A stretch of 64,000 nucleotides of DNA, from the NCBI GenBank assembly GCA_949126835.1, contig CASBPS010000116.1:1054001-1118000 (forward strand), written 5' to 3'. Source of the DNA: Anisus vortex. Lineage: Eukaryota > Mollusca > Gastropoda > Planorbidae. The position numbers and the translations under genes were made by a program. Every line of letters begins with the position of its first letter. Positions within the stretch are counted from its first letter, which is position 1. This document shows, one piece after another, positions 23,670 to 34,734 of the stretch. The notes beneath the pieces were generated by a model. It saw only the letters and a list, made by a program, of their open reading frames with translations. It did no database searches and was not told the origin of the DNA.

Positions 23670-24411
23670 AACACATGCTTTGGCTTTGGTTGAAAAATGT
23701 ATTTTTTTTTAAAACATGAATGGGGGGGGGGGGGGGGGATAGAAAATATGCAAAAAATGTACGGGGTGTAAATTTAGGGAGAAATTAGAATGATAGAAAA
23801 AGTTGAAACCTGCGTACAGTAGGAACTTTGCATTTTAGAAATATTAGATAAGTATATTATGGCAAGTAAAATAATGTTTTAACAAGTTTAAATGTGTACA
23901 AAATTGCTTTGGAAATGCTTTAAGATATTATACATAGTATACCAAGTTGGTTCAAATAAACTTTTTTCTACATGTTGTCCTCTGGGGGATTTAAAGAGCA
24001 TTCAACAAACATAATGAAAACATAATGAATTGTGTATATTAGATAAAAAATACTACATAGACTTAGTTAAAGGTATATGTAATAGTTTGTTACACACAAA
24101 AAGCCATAATAGATTTCAAGCTACTTAAATCTAAATTTAACAAAACATCAAGTCAAGGGACATAATAGGCTTATTTTATGTCGTTGGGTTTTATTATTTG
24201 TTAATGATTCTTTTTACTACACAATTTGCAATCATATTAACCCATAAATGTATAAGCTTTTAGCACTTCTCAAATTTATAAAAAAATATATATACAACAG
24301 ACAAATAAATAATTAATTTATGTACATTGTAAATAAAAATGTTGAAACACCTTAATAGCTACTAGGCTGTTTTCATTACTACGCATTTTCTTCTTTTAAT
24401 AGACATTTTTA
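23670..24411 (+). repeat. Family R core, copy A (first part)
   Basis: Carries the R anchors GAACTTTGCAT, AACAAGTTTAAATGTGTAC, CTACATAGACTTAGTTAAAG, TTTGTTACACAC and TTTTAGTTT at the break. It includes a G-run at 23724-23741. R resumes at about 26524 after the long-TIR element. Confidence 0.75.
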
Positions 24412-25068
24412 GTTTGACCCCGGAAAAGGGGCGTGGCCTTGAGACTCACTGACATATATTTCTTTTGGGGGCACAAAGATTTTTGTTCCTTCTTTCCATA
24501 TAGTATTTTACTAAAGGTGTTGGGGGTTTTTAATGTTATTATAGTTGTTTTTGAACTTTTAACCATAAAAACACATGGAGATCTTAAACTAAGGATCTAG
24601 GAAGGGAATTGTTAAAAAATACCGTTTAGAGCTTCTTTATTTTTTAAAGAAAATTTTTTTTTGACCTGGACTCTATGCTTTGGACCTTAATATTATGGTC
24701 GATTCTATCGTGATCACTGTGTCATTACTTTTTTGTTAAGTTTCTTCAATGAGAATCAATGTAAAAAAAAAAATTACGTTTAGAACTAGTTTTGTATCGA
24801 AAAAAAAATAATTAGGCCTATAATGCTTTTATTACTGTAGGCTATTCAAGCTATTGCTTAACTTAGCCCTAGACCTAGATCGCTCGTTTTGATTAATAAA
24901 AAAGGCAAATATAATTCTAGATATATTTCATGTTGAATGTTTGATAGAGACAGACGCATAAGAGCCGATGTATCTTCACGAATAGGCCTATAAAAACCAT
25001 AGCCATAGGCCATAGCAAATATTATGTTAAACTTAAAAAAAATATATATTGTTCGTAGGAAGAGGCTA

Positions 25069-25123
<55 letters not shown>

Positions 25124-26523
25124 CCTATGTCGTATAGTCGGACCTATGACTCTATGACCGTATGTCGGCGTAGGCCTATGTTTTCCATATTGAATATGAT
25201 ATATTATAGCCTAGATATAGATATAGATGATAAAGGCCTATTCATATTGTGACTTATTGTCCTTTCATTAGTCCTATGCATGAAATATTATTCAATAACA
25301 GGCCTATAACTAAAAATTCATGAAGAAAACACGCACCAGTTTGCAAATATCAAATATATAGCATAGCCTACCTTCATATTCGCTTCTTATTATTTCATGC
25401 AATCGCAATCGGTTAATCAACACTTTTCTATAGTCTATAGTAAATAGTAAATATTTTCAATTGTTTAATAGTTTAAACTGTTTGAGCTTATAACCTTTAG
25501 GCTACTATAATAGGCTAGTACTAATAGGCTAATAGTAATAGGCCTAGGCCTATAGGATAGGCAGGCTAATAATTAGGCCTATTATTATAGTAAACTATAT
25601 GTGATAAGCCGATTCCATATGCTATATTATATTAAATAATAGTTATTATAATTTATAGGCCTATCCTATAAGCCATAAGCCTATATTTATAATTTATATA
25701 GGCCTTTAGGCTACTTTAGCTTAGCCTATTAGGGCCTATAATACTATATAGTATATAGCCTATAGCCCCTATAGGCCTACTATAGCCTATAGGCGGCTAT
25801 AGTCCTATAGCTAGGTCGCTAGGTCTAGGCCTACTAATATGTTATAATCCCGCCTAACTACTTCTACATACAATATTTTAACGATAAAACCCCAGAACAA
25901 GTCAAACAATAGCATAGGGCATAGGCCTATGGGACATAGACCTAGGCCTTTTCAGAATCAAACTATGATGAGCTTACTTTGGCTTTTCAAGGTTCTTTTG
26001 TGACATCGAAATCGAACGATAAAAAAAATTAAAATAATTAAAAGTTACGATTTCTATTGCTACAAATAATAACTTAATACAATATAGCCTACGCGTTGAT
26101 ACTTCAACACAAACAAAGCTTTATAAATATATAACTATGTTAAATTTTATTTGTATGCTTAAAGACGATTTACTGATCGCTCGACGCCAATCTGTATTAA
26201 CATGGTGACATGGTTGATGGTAACCATAGACGCATTAGGCCTAGAATGTATAATTAATGTTTTTTGGGTTAAAAACTGGTTCAAAAGGTAAAAGAAAAGT
26301 ACAGTTCGCTCCCTAGCTTCTGGGTATAAAGTTTTTATGAATTAGTTTTTTTGTAAAATGAAAAGCTAATATAATTACGCCCAAAAACCACTAGGCCCCC
26401 AGTAAAATAACAAAGGCGAAGAAGGTTTTATTGACAACTTGTGCCCCCTAGCTACTGCGCATGCCTAGACATTGACCTCTTTTTTGGAATAATTAATAAA
26501 ATGAAAAGGTCTATAGCGAGTAT
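24412..26523. mobile_element. Long-TIR element with AGGCCT-rich core
   Basis: Inverted ends: GGGGGCACAA at 24467-24476 and its complement at 26439-26448. About 150 bp of matching sequence follows inward on each side in the same order and spacing (CCTTCTT, TATTTTACT, GGTTTTT, ATAAAAAC, CTAGG-AG-GAA-TGT). It interrupts family R between ..TTAGTT at 24406-24411 and TTAGTT near 26522-26527, which may be the target duplication. No transposase frame was seen. The superfamily is unknown to me. Outer boundaries are approximate. Confidence 0.65.
25071..25121. repeat. (TA)n microsatellite
   Basis: About 50 bp of alternating T and A inside the long-TIR element, ending directly at an AGGCCTA word. Confidence 0.95.
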
Positions 26524-26741
26524 TAGTTCCATGCAATAGTAATTTTTGAACAGCCTTATTATAAAGGCTTTTATTCTGTCAATATAAAAATGCAGTGTCT
26601 ATAAGAAATACCTTCCTCATCCCCGTCCATTAATACAAGGATGCTCAGCGCCCCCTTTCCCCCTCCCCCTGCCGGCATTACACCGTTAAGAGTCAGATTA
26701 AATGTAACATGAAATTTCCACATAGCTGTGTACGTTTTTAT
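26524..26741 (+). repeat. Family R, copy A (second part)
   Basis: GAACAGCCTTATTATAAAGG, GGAAATACC-like, CCGTTAAGAGTCAGATTAAA and TAGCTGTGTACGTTTTTAT. It breaks at the T-T step where the next element lies. Confidence 0.7.
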
Positions 26742-27220
26742 TACTTCCTTTATTTTAAGTTGCAATTTCTGTCTGTCTGTCTGTATGAATGGTTGCAATC
26801 ATCGTGCAAGAAAAGGCTTCGATTTTTCGACCACTTCCCGTGGTCCAATCGAGCTGAAATTTGGACAGCAGACTTGTGGCGACTGACAATACATTCTATA
26901 CAATTTTCAGTTAAAACAACTTAATAATACTACACTTATGACAATATTCATTTCTTAAAAGGAAATTATAAGAAACATTTTGGTTTCACTTTAAAAATGC
27001 CTGTGCAACTTTTTATAGTTTTTCGGCGCAAAGCTAGAAAAAAAAAATTATGCGCTAAGATTATTTTTAGAACAATTCATACGGAGTAAGGAGATATTTT
27101 TGAGACACAGATATTTTTCTGTACGTTTCATTTGCAGTAGTCAATCAATTTTTTAATTACATGAAGGTAAACTTAGTTTGCAAAGAAAGGGAGTATAATA
27201 TGGTTTTTATGGTTTTCTTG
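26742..27220 (+). mobile_element. Single Helentron-like relic inserted between T and T
   Basis: Comparison with other R copies (TACGTTTTTATTGACAAATC uninterrupted) shows a 479-bp insertion exactly between the two Ts. It ends CTTG, as units 4-7 of the main array do. It shares a block with the array units (27006-27065: CAACTTTTTATAGTTTTTCG, then GCGCAAAG, then ATGCGCTAAGATTATTTTTA). It also carries a GTCT microsatellite (26771-26786) at its 5' side. No terminal hairpin is obvious. Confidence 0.55.
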
Positions 27221-28334
27221 TTGACAAATCTCAAGATGCATTGTGAACGTATAAAATTGATAGTGTATTAATATTTCCGGTCCTATCCGTTCATTTACTG
27301 ACAAACCATGTATGTGTACTTCGTTACTGGTTGTTCGGCGAGTAAGAAAAGATGTAAAGGAATACATTTTATTTCATTTCCATTTGCTACATAACAACAA
27401 TATATTACAATGGTCAGATGAACATAACTATAATTACACTTTCGTATCCAATATGGCAGAAAAAAAACGCATATAAGTACTGGCACCTGGCATGTAATGG
27501 GTTATCTGGACAAACCAGGAAAACTAGTAACTTAATATCATTTAAAATACTATGCTACTCGAATTGCAGAATATGTTTTGTTGAATGATAACAGATATTT
27601 AGCAGCACGCCGCATTCAATCGGTAATAAATACCGCCCCCTCCCCCTTTCCTAATACGTGCGATAAGTCTAAATATAGTAACATTTCTAGTTTTTATGTT
27701 TTTCTCTCATCACAATAACTAACTAGACATGTTGGTCAATAGTGGAACAGTCAATTTTTTTTTGTGTCGACTTATCTAATAATACATTAATGCAAAATTA
27801 ATTGAAAACATATAGTTTATCTACATTTTAATTATTGATTAATAAATGGGAACTAATTAATTCAAGTTTGTTCTTACAGCCTACTTAGATTCATCGCCCC
27901 TGCCTTTCCTCTTTGCCGTCCCAAGAAACCTCAGCAACCCCACCCCTTCCCATATCTCCTTACCGCCCTCGTTAAGAATCTATTTTCTAAGAGTTTTCTA
28001 CAAGAGTCTTCAATTCATTCTACATAAATCAAAGGTTCACAACGGAACGTTATCGCCCCGCAGAAGGCGGAGAGAGTAAAGTTATTTTTTTATAAAAGAA
28101 TTTAGATTCGCTTTAATTTTAATAACGTTATGCTTTATCTATGTCAGTTAAGAGACCAATAGTTTATTGACTGTTGTACAAGTGACAGTATCGTTTCAGT
28201 ATCTAGGCTATACAATAACACAGGAAAGCAAATAAAACAAAGAAATAAAGAGAAGAATCGCAATATCTAAAAACAGCTTCATGAGCTTAAGCAGTATCAC
28301 GAAAAACAGGAATATCATAATATGTACAAAAATG
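27221..28334 (+). repeat. Family R, copy A (third part)
   Basis: Runs from TTGACAAATCTCAAGATGC through the LINE-like C-terminal relic (27330-27560: GTAAGAAAAGATGTAA, CATGTAATGGGTTATCTG, AAACTAGTAACTTAATATC), CACGCCGCATTC, CTAGACATGTTGGTCAATAG, GGGAACTAATTAATTC, TTGCCGTCCCAAGAAACCTC and CACAACGGAACGTTATCGCC. Open frames are short and broken. Confidence 0.7.
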
Positions 28335-28790
28335 TGCACACTGAAGGGATATGTTTGGTCTGTTCTTCTATATGAGTGTGAATGTTGGACTATTAATAAT
28401 GAAATAAGGAAACGATTGGAGGCAGTAGAAATGTGTTTTCTAAGAAGGATGATGAGAATATCATGGACTGAAAAGAAATCTAATGCAGAAGTGTTGAAAA
28501 AAGCATGTAACTCATGAAAACTCATTAAAACCAATAGGAACAGACAGATGACATTCCTAGGACACATTTATAGGAAAAATGGTATAGAAAGACTTGCTTT
28601 GTGTGGGAAAATATCTGGTAAGAGAGACAGAGGAAGACAAAGGCTAACATATGTAGAAAGCCTGAACGAACGGGTCACGAACAACAACATAAGTAATAAT
28701 AACTTCCTCCAAATAGCTAACAACAGGAAAGAATGGAGAGCCGTGACCGCCGATGTCTGTTCCAGACCTGGCACCTAAAGTATAAATAAT
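28335..28790 (+). pseudogene. RTE-like reverse transcriptase C-terminus
   Basis: Reads TLKGYVWSVLLYECECWTIN, RKRLEAVEMCFLRRMMRISW, TEKKSNAEVLKKA, a TGA near 28515, then RNRQMTFLGHIYRKNGIERL, GKISGKRDRGRQRLTY and EWRAVTADVC. This order (CECWT, RRM.RI.W, FLGHI, GKRDRGRQR) is the C-terminal region of many RTE/BovB-like LINE proteins. It is strongly 5'-truncated and has one stop and a frame change. It sits between R copies A and B. Confidence 0.8.
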
Positions 28791-29632
28791 TCAATACATG
28801 CTTACTGGCTTTGGTTTGGAAGTGGCGATAGAGAAGCTCCTAAAATGGTCTGGTGTAATAAGGGGAGCAATTGGAATGATAGAGACAGTTAAAACTGATG
28901 TAATGTAAGAACTTTGCATCTTAAAAACATTAGATTAGTATATTCTAGCATCAAGTAAATAATGTTTTAACAAGCTTAAATGTGTACAGTTTTGCTTTGG
29001 AAATGCTTTAAGATATTATACATGCTTAGTAAACAATGTAGAAATGAATGAACTTTTTTGTACAATTGTACATTTTTTCATCTTGGGGTTTAAAGTCCAT
29101 TCAACAAACATACTGAACTTTATATATTGGATAAAAAGGACTACATAGACTTAGTTAAAGGTTTATATAATAGTTTGTTACACTCAAAAAAGCCAGAATA
29201 CCTTTCAAACTACTTATATCTAAATTCAGACATCTAGAGTCAATTCAAAATATAATCAAGGGAGATAATAGGCCTTTTTTTATGTCGTAAGAATTTATTA
29301 ATTGTTAAGGATTATTTTTCTTACACAATTTTTATCTAAATTAATACAGAATTGTACGTTTATATCACTACTCATATATAGAGCAAATGTGTAAAAAAAC
29401 AAATAATAATTTTACATTCTAATTGAAATTAACTAAACACCTTAATAGCTACTTTGATGTTCTAATTAGTTCGCATTTACTTCTTTATGTAAGAACCACG
29501 TAAAGTTAATATAAAGAAAGACATTTTATGAACAGCCTATTGTCAAGGCTTTAATTATGACAATAAATAAAAATAGGTCGAGTCTCGAGGAAATACACAA
29601 GTGACCCCCTCCCCCCCACACACATACTAAAC
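28791..29632 (+). repeat. Family R core, copy B (first part)
   Basis: GGCGATAGAGAAG, AGAACTTTGCATC, AACAAGCTTAAATGTGTAC, CTACATAGACTTAGTTAAAG, ATAATCAAGGGAGATAATAG and GAACAGCCTATTGTCAAGG. It breaks at TACTAAAC (29625-29632), the left target copy of the hAT element. Confidence 0.75.
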
Positions 29633-29851
29633 CATGGTCTTATCTGAAAGAGCCATGGACACCACATAATAATATTGTGAAAAGTAATTCTGTGAGAGCC
29701 ATAGGTTATGCTTAAAACTAAAATTCAAGTAAATGTGTGCCTTTTGTGTATATTCAACACTAAAAGTACAATAATTATGTCTCTGAATGCTTCTGATGCT
29801 GAGCTGCTGGGTCGAAACTACGTAACCTCACAGCGGTGACTCAGTGTAACG

Positions 29852-31110
29852 GAGCACAGATCCGAAAAGTTCCACCTAGGAACGTCGTGTAGCTGGACTG
29901 GTGAGGCCCGCATGCGGGATTCCCGGGTGAAAAAGCAATGCACGATAGGACTCTGTCTGGCTAATGACGTAGGACCCCAGCCTTTCTTGGCTGGGGAGTG
30001 TCAGTCTTCAGTCTCCTAGCCTCCGCAGTAGTAGGTTATGGTCCAGCGCGATGTTGCTAGTTTCCAATACTGCAGCATTGCAGCCAGCTGTTCTCTGATG
30101 GCTAGCTCAAACTTTAGGAGAAAGTCGTGCTAAACGTACCTCAGCGACATTAAGGACAAACACCAGCAAACGGTATACTTGACCCTTTACTCTGGGTCTT
30201 GCAGGTAGTGCGGCAGAGGCATTGCCGATCGTTTGTTTTGCTACGTCTCACTTTAGCCCCCCTGGGCGAACGCTCCCCTGGAGCAGACAATAAAAACATG
30301 GCTTGTACAACTGAAACGAAATACCCGAGTCCGGGTATAACTCAGTTGAGCTGCCCCGGTCACTTGCCATGACGCGTTGGGGCATTGACCGATAAGTTAG
30401 CGACCAACGTGAGCTGTCAGATTCCAGCCTCCGTCTCGGATGGAGAAGAACCACACGGTTCTAAAGTCTCAGAAAGTGGGACCGCTCAAAGGAGGGTAGA
30501 GGTTTTGGCAGGTGAACCTTCTAGGGCAGGACTGCCATTGCAGGGGCCCAAGGCACACACTATCTCTGTCCGTACGGGAAAAGCAAAGTCTGGGGATGGT
30601 GAAACCCCGGGCGCTGTTGTTGCCAAGTAAAAGTCGAAAGTCACCCTCTGCCAAGCGGAGCACAGATCTGACACGTTCCACCTAGGAACTTCGTGTAGCG
30701 GGACTGGAGAGGCCTGCATGCGGGATTCCCGGGTGAAAAGGCAACACACGATAGGACTCTGTTCCCAGACAAAGCAGAAGAGCAGCTGCCAGCCAGCCAG
30801 TGAATCTAGCCACTCTAGACGGGAGCATTCATGGAAGACTGGAGACCAAAGGGGCAGTAAAACCACGGCTGGTGGATCCCTTTGTCCCGGTGTACATGAC
30901 ATACATCCGGGGAATCCCATTTTGGGTGGTCAGGTTAGTCACAATAAGACCGCGTTCTGCCAATCCCCGAAGGTGACTCCCGCATATATTGTAACGGAGC
31001 ACAGACCCGACAAGCCACACCTAGGGGCTTCGTGTAGCCGGACTAGAGGGGCCCTAGAGCTGGTTTCTCGAGTGAACAGGCGTAGCACGATATGACTCTG
31101 CTCCCAGAGA
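29852..31110 (+). repeat. Three dispersed 105-bp direct repeats in LINE 5' region
   Basis: Copies at about 29852-29950, 30655-30762 and 30994-31100. Each starts GGAGCACAGA and then has CACCTAGG..CTTCGTGTAG (or CGTCGTGTAG), GGACT-GAG-GGCC, CGGGTGAA or CGAGTGAA and CACGATA-GACTCTG. Spacing is about 803 and 339 bp. Minus-strand frames running through them are not genes. Confidence 0.85.
30298..30630 (+). pseudogene. Possible LINE ORF1 remnant
   Basis: An ATG at 30298 opens MACTTETKYPSPGITQLSCP and stops at 30368. A later frame (30385-30630) is rich in Ser, Gly and Pro and shows no zinc knuckle I can recognise. Its position, between the leader repeats and the endonuclease, is the only argument for a gag-like ORF1. 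Confidence 0.3.
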
Positions 31111-31165
31111 AAGCCGAGGAAGCCTGACGGTAGACATGACCTAGGCAAAGGATCGCACCAAAAGA

Positions 31166-31745
31166 GCGCCCAGCACCGGCTGATGCACCTGAACGTGTTT
31201 GGTCTGATCCCCAAGTCTCTAGAGATCCTAAAACTCTTGCATGAGTATGATATTGACGTGGCAATGATCCAGGGTGCAAAATAGGGAAGAAGAGGGTGGC
31301 GTCCTTTTCGGGTTATACGGTTTTCCGATGCACCTGCTGCTTGGGAGGCAGTGGAGGGCTGGCATCCTCACTGGACCTCACTGTGGAGGCACATCTTTCC
31401 CGCACTTGTATCGGCGGTGATTTCAATGCAGCGGCACAGGCATGGGGCTATGCTATCGCCAACAATTCAGGACGAATGGTGGAGGAGCTATGCAACAGCA
31501 CGACGCTGATCCGATTACATGATTCCGATACCCCACCTACCTTTTTCCACACGGGAAATGGCAGTGAATCGAGGCCGGATCTCACGCTCCTGAGTGCTGA
31601 TCTGGCTGCTAGAACCTTTATGGAAGTCTTGGGTGATGTTGGGAGTGATCATTTGCCCGTTTTGGTCACTATCAATATAGGAAAAGCAAGCAGTGAACCT
31701 TCCGGGCCTAGGAAGTGGATCTACTCGAAGGCATGCTGGGACTAG
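31166..31745 (+). pseudogene. I-like LINE endonuclease remnant
   Basis: 31178-31280 reads LMHLNVFGLIPKSLEILKLL and HEYDIDVAMIQGAK then TAG: an endonuclease start with the usual Asn, but the catalytic Glu position (IQET) reads GAK. After a deletion and frame change, 31400-31720 gives CIGGDFNAAAQAWG, TPPTFFHTGNG, SRPDLTLLS and VGSDHLPVLV (catalytic His). The middle of the domain is missing between about 31350 and 31395. Confidence 0.8.
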
Positions 31746-32246
31746 TACAGAGCGCGCACCGATTGTTGCTCTTGAAGAAGTGCCTATCGAGACTGGGCCG
31801 ATCAAAACAGTGTACAGTACGCTGGTCAAAGCCATACTAGGGGTTGACAGCAAGACAATACCAAGGTCCCATGAGAAGCGCAAGTTCAGACCGTCTTGGA
31901 GAAAAGCTCTAGGAGAGTCTGTCCGCAAAAGGAAGGCTGCTCGAAAGCTCGCGAGCAGGCGGAAGACGCCAGAGAGTCGTCGAGAGTACAACCGTTTAAC
32001 GGCGGAAGTGAAAGGGGCTATCGCGGAGGCAAAGTTGTCAAAATGGACTGATACATGTGATAGATTGGACCTTGCCGAAGGCCGGCAGGCATGGAACCTT
32101 ATCAACCAATTTGAGCGAGCTGAGGTAGCTAGGAAAGCACCAGCTTCGTTGGCAGGAGCAGGGCCCATGGTATTGAATAAGAACGAGTGTGACCGCTGGT
32201 CTCGATAAAGTCCGGAAGGCAAACGAACGCCACATGACGGGAGAGG
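31746..32246 (+). pseudogene. I-like LINE linker region
   Basis: The frame at 31740-32208 reads RPSWRKALGESVRKRKAARK, SRREYNRLTAEVKGAIAEAK and SKWTDTCDRLDLAEGRQAW. This is the basic helical linker that precedes the RT in I-like elements. It stops at 32206-32208; the RT is in another frame. Confidence 0.7.
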
Positions 32247-33170
32247 GTGAGGTTAGCACATTCACGGTGCAAAGCTAAGAAGGCCCTAGGGCTGGATGGG
32301 ATCAGCAACGAGCTGACCACTCACCTTGGGGCTGTTGGTAAGGGCAAACTCTTGGAGCTCGTAAACCGATCATGGTCCGAAGGTGTCCTACCGAAACAGT
32401 GGAGAGAAGCCTTGGTGGTAACCATCTTGAAGAGGAGTAAAGACCCGGGTCAGGCCGAAGGCTACAGGCCGATTTTACCTAACATCGTGTGTAGGGAAGG
32501 TAGCTGAGAGACTAATCAATAGGAGGCTTGTGACGTTCCTAGAGGATAATGGACTGGTCGCCCCCATTCAAGCAGGCTTCCGTAGTGGAAGAAGCTCGAT
32601 GGACCAGATGACGCTCTTGGTCAAGAAAATGGCTGACGGGTTTCAGCGGAAAGAGTCCACACTAGCAGTGTTCATGGATTTTAAACATGCCTATGACAAG
32701 GTCTGTCGGCCGGGGTTGTTGTTGTTGAAGTTACATAGGCTAGGAATTGCCTCTAACATGTACAATTGGATAAAAGGGTTTCTAACCCGAAGGACAGTTG
32801 CAACTCGTTACGGGAAAGCGGTTTCTCGGAAGCGCGTCCTGGAGCAAGGATTGCCCCAGGGCTCAGTACTGTCCTGTACACTGTTTCTAGCTTTTATCAA
32901 CGACCTGCCGAACTATCTGGGAAGCTCGTCGCTGCTTTTCGCGGACGATCTTGTGGTCTGGTCGACCGGGAGGGAAGCGCATGCTCTACAGCGGACCCTC
33001 CAGCAGGATTTGAACGCAGTAGCCTGTTACGCCAAGCTTTGGGGTATAGAGGTAAACTGCCTAAAAACAGTTTTTTCGCTCTTTACCAGTGGAATCGATA
33101 TCCTCAAAGAGCCGATCGAGCTGAACATTGATAACCGCGCTCTGGCATGCGACCAGTAGCCGGTCTATCT
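32247..33170 (+). pseudogene. I-like LINE reverse transcriptase remnant
   Basis: KKALGLDGISNELTTHLG, LPKQWREALVVTILKRSKDP and GYRPI (to 32480), then a frameshift, then NGLVAPIQAGFRSGRSSMDQ, AVFMDFKHAYDKVCRPG (catalytic Asp), QGLPQGSVLSCTLFLAFIND and LLFADDLVVW (intact catalytic Asp pair, near 32935-32960). At least one frameshift around 32485-32530 and a TAG at 33157. Inactive. Confidence 0.9.
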
Positions 33171-33392
33171 CGAAGTGACACTGGACCGAAAGCTAACGAT
33201 GTACGACCATGTGAGGTTACTCCAAGAGAAAGCTTCTTCGAAGCTGAACATTGTCAAGAGACTGGCCAGTACTGGCGGGGTGCAAAGGCAAGTGTGTTGA
33301 GAAATCTTTACCTAGGAGCGATTATAGTATTCCGGTGCAAGTCTATGCGTCTGATACGGCTGTTAAAATCATGGCAAACGTGCTGCCTCTGA

Positions 33393-34370
33393 ATGGGAGA
33401 AGGAAAAGGGCCGTCATTACTGCATACGAGCGGTATAAACGGTTGGAGGAAAGTTTTGCCTTTCGGGAAGCTCGTAGATTCCTGGGTGGGTAGAGCACGG
33501 ATCTCAATGCAGTCCTTCATGCACCATGCATTGAAGCTCAGCGCAGAGATCGGACTCCCGGTCGACCGCATGCCCCTGCAGACGGGAGTGGAACCTCCGC
33601 CTCACCTATCTTTCAACCTACCAAAGATACGGGCGAACCTGATGGAAGCAGTCGGACCCAGCGCTTGCCTGACTGAAAGTCGCGCAGCTGCTCTAAGGAC
33701 GGTACGGGCATACTCGGGATTCGTTGAGGCATACACTGATGGCAGCGCGATCAGTGGAACCGAAGCACGTTCTGGGTATGGTGCTCTTGTGTCGACCCGA
33801 AGGCAGATGACAAACGGGTTGAGTGGGCCTTGCGGGAAAATCTGCATCTTTGATGCGGAGATGGAAGCCATCAGAATTGCTGTGGTGGCAATTGGGAAAA
33901 CGTTCGAAGACACACCAGCTGCTCGTGCTGATGTGGTAATCTTCACTGGTGCGCTTTCAGTACTCCAAGCCATCGACGGCTTGGGGTCATGGCCCGATCT
34001 GCTTGTCCGACTGTTGGCTGCTATTTCCGACCTGATCCTCAGGTACGAGGTGAAGGTCATTTTGCAGTGGATTCCAGGTCATGCAGGAGTCGCTGGCAAT
34101 GAGATAATTGATGCCTTGGCCAAGAAGGGATCCCTGGTACCCACTCCAGAGGGTCCGTCCACCTTTGAGAGTGCCCGCAGAACGATCCGTGAGTGGGAGA
34201 CAAGACAATGGTGGAAGAATTGGGACGAATCTGACAAGGGTCGAGGTGTGTGGCAGCAACTAAAACGGCCAAATCGAGCCGATCCGTGGTGGAAGCTCCG
34301 CAGGAGAGAACAGGCTACGATAGCCGACAATGCTTTGAAGCAGAAGAGACGGTCGAGCATTTGCTTTTAG
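33393..34370 (+). pseudogene. I-like LINE RNase H domain
   Basis: Open for 325 codons. It shows AYTDGSAISG (Asp), IFDAEMEAIRIAV (Glu), VVIFTGALSVLQAI and IPGHAGVAGNEIIDALAKKG (His, Asp). The third catalytic Asp, expected in IFTDALS-type motifs, is Gly here (about 33946), so the enzyme would be dead even if translated. It would remove RNA from the RNA-DNA hybrid during retrotransposition. Confidence 0.9.
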
Positions 34371-34495
34371 ACTGCCCTGCTTTGCATAAGGGCATAAGGA
34401 AAGAGTGGATGGGAATGGTCAACAGTTTGCACCATCCCTTTATGGTAACCTGGCTGTGCTACGTAGTACAAGTGTGTTTGTCCTCCGTATCCTAA
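34290..34495 (+). pseudogene. I-like LINE C-terminal zinc knuckle
   Basis: In a third frame: RQCFEAEETVEHLLLDCPAL then KEWMGMVNSLHHP to a stop at 34493. The C...H....C spacing is the usual LINE C-terminal motif. The preceding Cys appears changed. Confidence 0.7.
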
Positions 34496-34734
34496 GAGAT
34501 TAGTCTCGATTCGATCACTCCGGTGAAGTGAGGTTTAAAGTATGATGCTGAGCTTTAGTAGACTTTAGATCATTTGTAGAATAAAATATTGATAAGCAAT
34601 TAATATGTAGATCAAAAGAGTCTAAAAAAACATTTTTTTATATATATTCGAACATTTGTCTGCGAGCCAGATGCAGCCATCCATAGAGCCACATCTGGCT
34701 CGCGAGCCACAGGTTCCTGACCCCTGCACTAACC

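Larger units (their letters stand above)
29806..34543 (+). mobile_element. I/Nimbus-like LINE, complete but degenerate
   Basis: GC-richer than its surroundings and flanked by a perfect 11-bp target duplication GATGCTGAGCT (29795-29805 and 34544-34554), so both ends are defined: 4738 bp. It contains a 5' region with three related 105-bp blocks, a possible ORF1 remnant, an endonuclease, reverse transcriptase, RNase H and a C-terminal zinc knuckle. RNase H within a LINE points to the I group; Nimbus-type elements of snails are the closest thing I can name. Many stops and frameshifts. Confidence 0.85.
29633..34726. mobile_element. Short hAT-like element containing an I-like LINE
   Basis: The right end reads GGCTCGCGAGCCACAGGTTC..CCCCTG, a hAT-style terminus; the left end begins CATGGTCTTATCTG. 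Flanks TACTAAAC and CACTAACC match at 6 of 8 positions, the hAT duplication length. Family R sequence resumes right after 34734. Without the LINE (29806-34543 plus one target copy) the element would be about 345 bp, so non-autonomous. Confidence 0.55.

Noticed and set aside
24462..26450. Polinton/Maverick or foldback element
   Set aside because: The ends do not begin with AG/AGT-type Polinton termini and no polymerase, integrase or capsid-like frame is visible; kept as unclassified.
30469..31279. Overlapping minus-strand frames of 63-144 codons in the I-like LINE
   Set aside because: GC-rich antisense of the three 105-bp repeats; no motif and no consistent frame.
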